11,691 nt of DNA from JAYWAM01 sp043782425 (lineage in GTDB: Bacteria > Pseudomonadota > Gammaproteobacteria > Burkholderiales > Usitatibacteraceae). The number at the start of each line of letters is the position of its first letter. Within the stretch, counting starts at the first letter, position 1. Shown piece after piece: positions 8,062-11,691 of this stretch. The DNA lies in contig JAYWAM010000252.1 in NCBI GenBank assembly GCA_043782425.1, positions 1 to 11,691 of the forward strand, read 5' to 3'. Position numbers and translations under genes: made by a program. A model generated the notes under the pieces. That model made no database searches. It saw only the letters and a program-made list of their open reading frames with translations, and was not told the origin of the DNA.

Positions 8062-8169
8062 GAACGCTGATGACGCAGATGAATATGATGAACGCAGATA
8101 ATGAAAAATAGTGGGAATTCAAACAAGAAAAATCTTATTTAATCATAATTATCAGCGTCATCAGCGTTC
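8062..8169. repeat. Inverted repeat, GAACGCTGATGACGC family
   Basis: The left arm 8062-8080 (GAACGCTGATGACGCAGAT) and right arm 8151-8169 are complementary at 18 of 19 positions. The left side also carries an internal direct repeat, TGATGACGCAGATGAA followed by TGATGAACGCAGATAA. Like the 3178-4012 elements it is a palindrome built from short modules, but the sequence is unrelated. The A/T-rich middle (8101-8150) has no gene. Confidence 0.7.
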
Positions 8170-8225
8170 TATTTTTGTCTGCCGTGTAGTTACGAAACGT
8201 GAATATATTCGCCAGATTTATCATT

Positions 8226-8270
8226 CCCGCAAAGCTTGCCCTCGACCTGATCGGGGGCAAGCTTCGCGGG
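8226..8270. repeat. Long hairpin downstream of the secreted-protein gene
   Basis: CCCGCAAAGCTTGCCCTCGA (8226-8245) pairs with 8251-8270 to give a 20-position stem with one A-C mismatch (8231/8265) and one T-G wobble (8242/8254), closed by the 5-base loop CCTGA. It starts 22 bp past the stop codon at 8293 of the minus-strand gene. It could end or protect that transcript. Without a T tract it is better described as a REP-like dispersed palindrome than as a classic terminator. Confidence 0.75.
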
Positions 8271-8292
8271 TAGACACTTATTCAGAGACTCC

Positions 8293-8943
8293 TTAGAACC
8301 CGCTCGTCAGACCATTGACGGTGAAATCGACTTGCGGTGTATTCGAAAGAACTTTGTAGCCCATCAAGCGCAGGTCGCGCCTGTCGAAAATGCCATTGCC
8401 ATCCATGTCGGTGACGACGTTAGGCGCTGTACCTTCCACTACTGCGACAAAAAGACGCGAGGGCGTCAGCACGCCCACAGCGCCGAAAGCGTTCGGTGCG
8501 CCGGCAATCCACGTGGACCAGATTTCAGTTCCCGAGGCATCCTGGTGGGTCACAGTGTTGATGTTGAAAAGATTCGAGATATTCTGTCCTGCTCCTGCTC
8601 CTATGCGCGTGGAGCTCATCAGCACCACCAGGCCGGGGAAGTGGTCGAGATTCGCGCCCGCACTGAACGTGCCGGGAAATGGCCCGGCATTCATCAGCGG
8701 GCCGGGACCGGTCAACTCCGGTGTGACACCGGTGGAGGCGAGATTGCCACTGAATTGCACGGCGAGATCAACCAGAAAGGCGCGGCTGCCGATACCGGCA
8801 ACGTCGCCCTTGCCCGGAGCAAAGACTTTGATGGAGACCGACCTATCATCATCGTCGGCATCGTCTGCATAGGCCGGGTTAATCAATGCCGTCGTAGCCA
8901 GGATAGCGACGGGGAGCATTTTTTTAAGAATAGAATTGAACAT
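8293..8943 (-). CDS. Secreted 216-residue protein with a dockerin/EF-hand-like calcium loop
   Basis: The N-terminus is a clear Sec signal peptide (Lys-Lys at 7-8, a hydrophobic core, then PAYA with cleavage expected after A26). The mature protein begins with an acidic DDADDDDR run. The body is Gly/Ala/Ser-rich and probably beta-structured. Near the C-terminus, residues 179-190 (D-M-D-G-N-G-I-F-D-R-R-D) place acidic or Asn residues at loop positions 1, 3, 5, 9 and 12, the spacing of an EF-hand or dockerin calcium loop. Only one such loop is visible. I do not recognise the full-length family. ATG 8943 is preceded by AAGGA (8958-8954 on the minus strand) with a 10-nt spacer. It is divergent from the UPF0158-like gene across a 250-bp gap. 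A periplasmic or extracellular, calcium-dependent structural role is an inference. Confidence 0.8.
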   Translation of the reverse strand: MFNSILKKMLPVAILATTALINPAYADDADDDDRSVSIKVFAPGKGDVAGIGSRAFLVDLAVQFSGNLASTGVTPELTGPGPLMNAGPFPGTFSAGANLDHFPGLVVLMSSTRIGAGAGQNISNLFNINTVTHQDASGTEIWSTWIAGAPNAFGAVGVLTPSRLFVAVVEGTAPNVVTDMDGNGIFDRRDLRLMGYKVLSNTPQVDFTVNGLTSGF

Positions 8944-9193
8944 GGTGATGAGTTCCTTGTTGACTGGTTATTGGGAGATAGCGTTGGACGGAAGAGGGCA
9001 AGCGATGCTCTTTGCAAATCCCGTCATGCGATAAACAAGCTAAGGGGGAGATTTATTCCGGCGTCGCGGAAAAAAATGATTTGGCGCATGGCAAGTGGGT
9101 GCATCCTCGGCAGCAACCCGCAGTTGCGGCTAAAATTACAAGTGAGCCTCGATAAATGCAGACTTTTTTATTTCCTCGTTAGAGTCCACAAAC

Positions 9194-9655
9194 ATGTCAG
9201 AAAACACGCCAGCTACTTTCGATGATCTGCTCAACGCCTATGAATGGGTGAGCGCCGATATGGGCGGCGACAACGCGGCCTACGTCTCGCGCGCTACCGG
9301 GCGCATCTATTGGGTTGGCGACGGGGTTGATCTCGAAGAAGAATTGCCCACAGACATTGAAGACGGAACGCAATATCTTGCCGTGCCGCACAAGTACGAC
9401 TTAAATCTCGGTAACGCGCTCGCCCTGCAATTCGTCCACGAGGCGTTGCCCGACAAGTACCACGTAGCCGCCGACTACTTTCATCATCGGGGCGCGTATC
9501 GTAAGTTCAAAACAATGTTAGAAAGATCGAACAAGCTCGATGAGTGGCACAAGTATGAGGCCGATGCGGTTGCAAAAGCTTTGGGCGCTTGGGTTTCAGA
9601 AAACAAATTGCCTATCCCAGCTGTGAAACCGGACCCCAAAAGGAAAGCCCAATGA
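9194..9655 (+). CDS. UPF0158 family protein
   Basis: A 153-residue soluble protein with no signal or membrane segment. It matches my memory of UPF0158 (PF03682): an N-terminal strand-rich part with an acidic segment (about 37-60), a central ...QFVHEALPD... helix, and the C-terminal RGAYRKFKTML...DEWHKYEADA region (about 99-125), which is the most recognisable part of the family. Function is unknown. The tail is basic and proline-rich (KPDPKRK). The SD before ATG 9194 is weak. Its TGA overlaps the next start codon as ATGA, so the two genes are almost certainly co-transcribed and translationally coupled. Confidence 0.78.
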   Translation: MSENTPATFDDLLNAYEWVSADMGGDNAAYVSRATGRIYWVGDGVDLEEELPTDIEDGTQYLAVPHKYDLNLGNALALQFVHEALPDKYHVAADYFHHRGAYRKFKTMLERSNKLDEWHKYEADAVAKALGAWVSENKLPIPAVKPDPKRKAQ

Positions 9656-10050
9656 ATTCAGCTCTAAGAATGACCGCCATCCTGCTGTTGGTGACGACAG
9701 CGTTTCTCGCAAATAAGGATGCAATCGCCGAGAACCCGGCAAAGCCTCTACAGTTTGTCTATGTGCTGCGCGTTACCCCTGCGTTTCATGATGCCAGCAA
9801 GTGGACGAAAAAAGAGAACGATGCCGTGGGCCGACACTTCAAACGCCTTTCACAGGCGAGCGAAGCGGGAAAAGTAATCTTCGCTGGTAAAACAACGGAA
9901 CCGCTTAACAGTACATTTGGGCTTGTTGTTTTTGAGGCTGAGAACGAAAGCGCTGCGCGGAGTTTCATGGAGTCTGACCCCGCGGTTGAGGCGGGAGTCA
10001 TGTCCGCAACCCTACACCCCTACTCACTCGCGCTTTCGCGTAAGCAGTGA
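9652..10050 (+). CDS. Exported YCII-related (YciI-like) protein
   Basis: A 132-residue protein from ATG 9652, which overlaps the previous stop codon (ATGA) and has AGGA at 9641-9644, 7 nt upstream. An earlier in-frame ATG at 9589 lies deep inside the previous gene and has no such site. Residues 1-26 form a Sec-type signal peptide (hydrophobic AILLLVTTAFLA, then AIA). The rest resembles the YCII dimeric alpha/beta-barrel fold: FVYVLRVTP strand, H62 in a helix, the AGKVIFAG strand-turn, GLVVFEAENESAARSFMESDPAV with the family-typical D109-P110, and a final LHPY strand. YCII proteins are usually cytoplasmic, so export is unusual. The specific reaction is unknown. Confidence 0.75.
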   Translation: MNSALRMTAILLLVTTAFLANKDAIAENPAKPLQFVYVLRVTPAFHDASKWTKKENDAVGRHFKRLSQASEAGKVIFAGKTTEPLNSTFGLVVFEAENESAARSFMESDPAVEAGVMSATLHPYSLALSRKQ

Positions 10051-10389
10051 TACTCCGGAGAAAATCAAGGCGGCACTAACAAAGTACAGCGCAGCTCCCA
10101 AGTGCTACTGTGGGCATGGCGAAGACGGCGCCCCAACTTCATCTTTGACTTACACAGGAGAACATCATGCTCACACGAAGATTTTTTGCAACCCTCGGTA
10201 ACCCTCGTCAGAGTAACCATTCTTTTTGCGTGGCCGTTGATTTAGACTGCTGTAGTAGTACGCATTACGGGAAGTCACGGGGTCAGGGAGCGCCAGCACA
10301 AACTGGCAAGCAGTAGTTGGTTCATGCGTATTTCAGCGCGAGGTGGCGCACGAAGCGTTGACAGGAGAAACCGGCAGGCAAGCCATTGA
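10051..10389. other. Intergenic stretch with possible gene remnants
   Basis: I see no intact family gene in these 339 bp. They contain a 49-codon ORF with a good ribosome binding site (listed separately). In another frame there is an open stretch up to TAA at 10199-10201, with a Cys/His-containing segment (KCYCGHGEDG, then HHAHTKIFC), which lacks its own start codon and ribosome site. The region looks like decayed DNA between the coupled pair and the transposase remnant. Confidence 0.4.
10167..10316 (+). pseudogene. Small ORF with strong RBS and Tat-like start, probably a gene fragment
   Basis: ATG 10167 is preceded by AGGAG (10157-10161 region) at about 6 nt, a better ribosome site than most real genes here have. 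The peptide begins MLTRRFFATLG, which looks like the start of a twin-arginine signal peptide, but no hydrophobic core follows and the frame ends after 49 codons in low-quality sequence. The simplest reading is the 5' end of a lost exported-protein gene. A real small peptide cannot be excluded. Confidence 0.3.
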
Positions 10390-10581
10390 ACTGCGAAATC
10401 ACAACTCTGGGGCGCTGATACGATCCTGTCGCGCAGAAAGCAAGACGAGACATGACGATAATCGCAAGCCATCGCATTGGCCTATCTGTCAGGGCAGCAT
10501 ACAATGGCAGCGATAGCCGAACATTTTGACATCCATTGCACTTTTGACATCCATTGCACGACAGTCAGCAGAATCGTATCG
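10390..10581 (+). pseudogene. Degenerate C-terminus of a REP-associated (Y1/IS200-like) transposase
   Basis: The frame from 10462 reads SQAIALAYLSGQHTMAAIAE, then HFDIHCT and TTVSRIVS. This closely resembles the C-terminal helix-turn-helix of RAYT-type transposases, whose tails run ...AYxSGxYTxxEIGxHFGxHYxTVSRIV. The same frame upstream (10390-10446) gives a fragment compatible with the preceding linker (TAKSQLWGADTIL) but contains TGA and TAA stops at about 10447-10461. The HTH itself is disrupted by an 18-bp tandem duplication. No Y1 catalytic domain (HUH motif) is visible, so this is a remnant only. Confidence 0.5.
10524..10559. repeat. Exact 18-bp tandem duplication
   Basis: TTTTGACATCCATTGCAC occurs twice in a row (10524-10541 and 10542-10559). 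It is in frame and duplicates six residues (FDIHCT) inside the helix-turn-helix of the transposase remnant. It fits a recent replication-slippage event in a gene no longer under selection. Confidence 0.9.
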
Positions 10582-10591
10582 TTCAACGCAA

Positions 10592-10829
10592 ATGAAATTC
10601 ACCCAATACTTTCAGATCATGCGGGTTCGCGCCGACCGGGCGTCAATCCAACTGGAGTGGATACAGCATGTGATCGATCATCCCGTTAAAGAGGTGATCC
10701 TGGTTGATGGAAGGATTCGACGATGGGCGCCGATAAAGCAAATGGAAAATCGCTTTTTTGCGTGTTGTGTTGCTGGCTGATGGAGAAACCGTGCATAACG
10801 CCTTTTTCGACAGGAGTTTTACACTATGA
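10592..10829 (+). pseudogene. Small partner gene of DUF2283, frameshifted by one T
   Basis: The frame from ATG 10592 reads MKFTQYFQIMR... through EWIQHVIDHPVKEVI, DGRIRRWAPI and MENRF, then drifts to a stop at 10778-10780 after a run of six T (10754-10759). Dropping one T continues as LRVVLLADGETVHNAFFDRS and ends TGA at 10827-10829, giving 78 residues. This is the small conserved protein I recall as regularly preceding DUF2283 genes. The restored stop overlaps the DUF2283 start as ATGA, strong independent support for the restored frame. Such two-gene cassettes look like toxin-antitoxin pairs, but I cannot name a proven activity. The cause could be a real mutation, a sequencing error in the homopolymer, or transcriptional slippage on T6. 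No good SD is seen before 10592; the transposase remnant ends 10 bp upstream. Confidence 0.75.
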
Positions 10830-11023
10830 AAATTAAATACTTTCAAGATACCGACACGCTGTATATCGAGTTCCGCACGGCTGCCGTTGTGGAAACAAAA
10901 GACTTGGACGAGAGCATGCTCCTGGATCTGGACAAACAGGGAAACATTTGCAGCATTACGATTGAGCACGCTAAGGATCGTGCCGATATTCCGCATTTTT
11001 CCTTTGAGCAAGTTGCGGCCTAA
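10826..11023 (+). CDS. DUF2283 domain-containing protein
   Basis: A 65-residue protein that is almost entirely DUF2283 (PF10049): MKIKYFQDTDTLYIEF at the start, an ETKDLDESMLLDLD middle, and the GNICSITIEHAK strand. ATG 10826 has AGGAG at 10812-10816, 9 nt upstream, and overlaps the restored stop of the previous gene. DUF2283 proteins are small, widespread in environmental bacteria and commonly paired with another small gene, possibly as the antitoxin-like member; this is inference. The gene converges on the diguanylate cyclase 42 bp downstream. Confidence 0.88.
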   Translation: MKIKYFQDTDTLYIEFRTAAVVETKDLDESMLLDLDKQGNICSITIEHAKDRADIPHFSFEQVAA

Positions 11024-11065
11024 TTATTGTGGTTATGCAGGATCTGAACCTTGATCTTGTATAAC

Positions 11066-11691
11066 TCAAGCGCGCATGAAGCGGCGCACGAGGTTGCGGC
11101 CAGCTTGCTTAGCAGCGTACAGCGCCGCGTCTGCCGCAGCAATCAGTGCTGCTTCGGATTCGGCATCTGCGGGGAAGGTGGCGACGCCGATACTGATTGT
11201 GATGGGAATTGATCGCCCCTCGGCCGGTACGGCGGCATCGGCGACGGCTGTACGCAGCCGCTCCGCCAAGGCGAGCGCTCCTTCGTTGCCGGTCTCGGGC
11301 AGGATCACGACGAATTCCTCGCCGCCGTAACGCGCGGAATGATCCACCGGCCTGATCTGCTCGCGCAGGCGAGCAGCTAGAGCGCGTAGTACCTCGTCAC
11401 CGACTTGATGGCCGTAGCTGTCGTTTACAGTCTTGAAATGATCGATGTCCAGTATCAGCAGGGAAAAGGAGCGGCTGTAGCGGCGCGAGCGCTCCTCTTC
11501 CTTTTTCAACTGGCGCTGAAATTCACCACGATTGTTCAGACCGGTCAAAGTGTCGGTTCTTGCCTGCTTCTGCACCTGGGCATACAGGCGCGCGTTATCG
11601 ATCGCCTGGGCTGCGAGAGAAGCAAAGGTAGTAAGCAGTTCGATCTCGCTCGGCGTGAACGTATCGCGGTCCGTGCGGTAGAAGTAGATCA
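11066..11691 (-). CDS. GAF-GGDEF diguanylate cyclase, 5' end outside the window
   Basis: The open frame continues off the window end, so the GTG at 11575 is internal and not the start. Residues encoded by 11576-11689 (FYRTDRDTFTPSEIELL, then AAQAIDNARLYAQV) are the last helices of a GAF sensor domain running into the linker. The GGDEF domain starts at DTLTGLNNRGEF and has LDIDHFKTVND, the active-site loop GGEEF, and RPVD exactly five residues before it, which is the RxxD inhibitory I-site. It is therefore likely to be an active, product-inhibited enzyme making cyclic di-GMP from two GTP. The GAF ligand cannot be deduced. The stop codon at 11066-11068 is intact. Confidence 0.93.
   Translation of the reverse strand, partial: IYFYRTDRDTFTPSEIELLTTFASLAAQAIDNARLYAQVQKQARTDTLTGLNNRGEFQRQLKKEEERSRRYSRSFSLLILDIDHFKTVNDSYGHQVGDEVLRALAARLREQIRPVDHSARYGGEEFVVILPETGNEGALALAERLRTAVADAAVPAEGRSIPITISIGVATFPADAESEAALIAAADAALYAAKQAGRNLVRRFMRA

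Larger units (their letters stand above)
7913..8292. other. 380-bp intergenic stretch made mostly of repeats
   Basis: This gap between two minus-strand genes must hold the promoter of the FAD oxidoreductase gene. I see no coding potential. It contains a 14-bp direct repeat with one mismatch (AGCGCCCGAAGCGT at 7971-7984 and AGCGCCAGAAGCGT at 8020-8033), the small inverted pair GCTCCA/TGGAGC at about 7990-8009, a 108-bp inverted repeat and a 45-bp hairpin. The last two are listed separately. Confidence 0.6.

Noticed and set aside
8226..8273. Classic REP element with a GTAG tetranucleotide at its foot
   Set aside because: GTAG does occur at 8270-8273, but at the 3' side of the palindrome on this strand, where RAYT-associated REPs carry it on the 5' side. 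It may be chance.
9917..10201. 94-codon plus-strand frame overlapping the YCII-like gene
   Set aside because: Its first part is a shadow of the YCII-like gene. The tail with CYCGHG and HHAH is open, but it has no start codon or ribosome site of its own and matches no family I know.
10275..10504. Minus-strand small frames over the transposase remnant
   Set aside because: No ribosome site or recognisable motif is present. The plus strand carries the recognisable helix-turn-helix here.
10643..11011. 122-codon minus-strand frame
   Set aside because: It is antisense to the DUF2283 gene and its partner, both of which are supported by family resemblance and the ATGA overlap.
11576..11578. Start of the diguanylate cyclase at the GTG at 11575
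   Set aside because: The frame stays open to the window end and encodes the end of a GAF domain, so the true start lies outside.

Overview
The window looks like a chromosomal stretch from a GC-rich betaproteobacterium, perhaps of the Nitrosomonadales or Gallionellales type. This is inferred from the large DUF3683/FAD/Fe-S oxidoreductase, which I associate with betaproteobacteria, from the Sec, lipoprotein and EF-hand-like exported proteins, and from the many palindromic intergenic repeats. I saw no rRNA, tRNA, CRISPR array or intact insertion sequence.

Layout. From 1 to about 8943 every gene is on the minus strand: a large beta-propeller lipoprotein (46-3138), a small GxxExxY-family PD-(D/E)xK-fold protein (3515-3898), a 1286-residue FAD/Fe-S oxidoreductase (4052-7912) and a small secreted protein with a calcium-loop motif (8293-8943). 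These are probably separate transcription units, because the gaps hold long palindromic repeats. After a divergent gap, the plus strand carries an ATGA-coupled pair, a UPF0158-like protein (9194-9655) and an exported YCII-like protein (9652-10050). A 0.5-kb decayed stretch follows, with a small Tat-like ORF and the degenerate C-terminus of a REP-associated-transposase-like protein. Next is a two-gene cassette: a small gene broken by one extra T in a T6 run (10592-10829), and an ATGA-overlapping DUF2283 gene (10826-11023). The window ends in a partial GAF-GGDEF diguanylate cyclase on the minus strand (11066 to beyond 11691).

The most interesting part is 3178-4012. Four copies of an ~81-bp palindromic element, built from octamers of the CAAGACGC/AAAGGCGC type, occur here. 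Three form a ~122-bp-period tandem array and the fourth lies 403 bp further on. The GxxExxY nuclease-fold gene sits exactly in the gap between copies 3 and 4. This suggests, but does not prove, a nuclease/repeat partnership resembling REP/RAYT elements. Other palindromes of unrelated sequence lie at 7-26, 8062-8169 and 8226-8270, so the intergenic space here is dominated by repeats. A second noteworthy point is the frameshifted partner of the DUF2283 gene: removing one T restores a 78-residue reading frame that ends in a perfect ATGA overlap.
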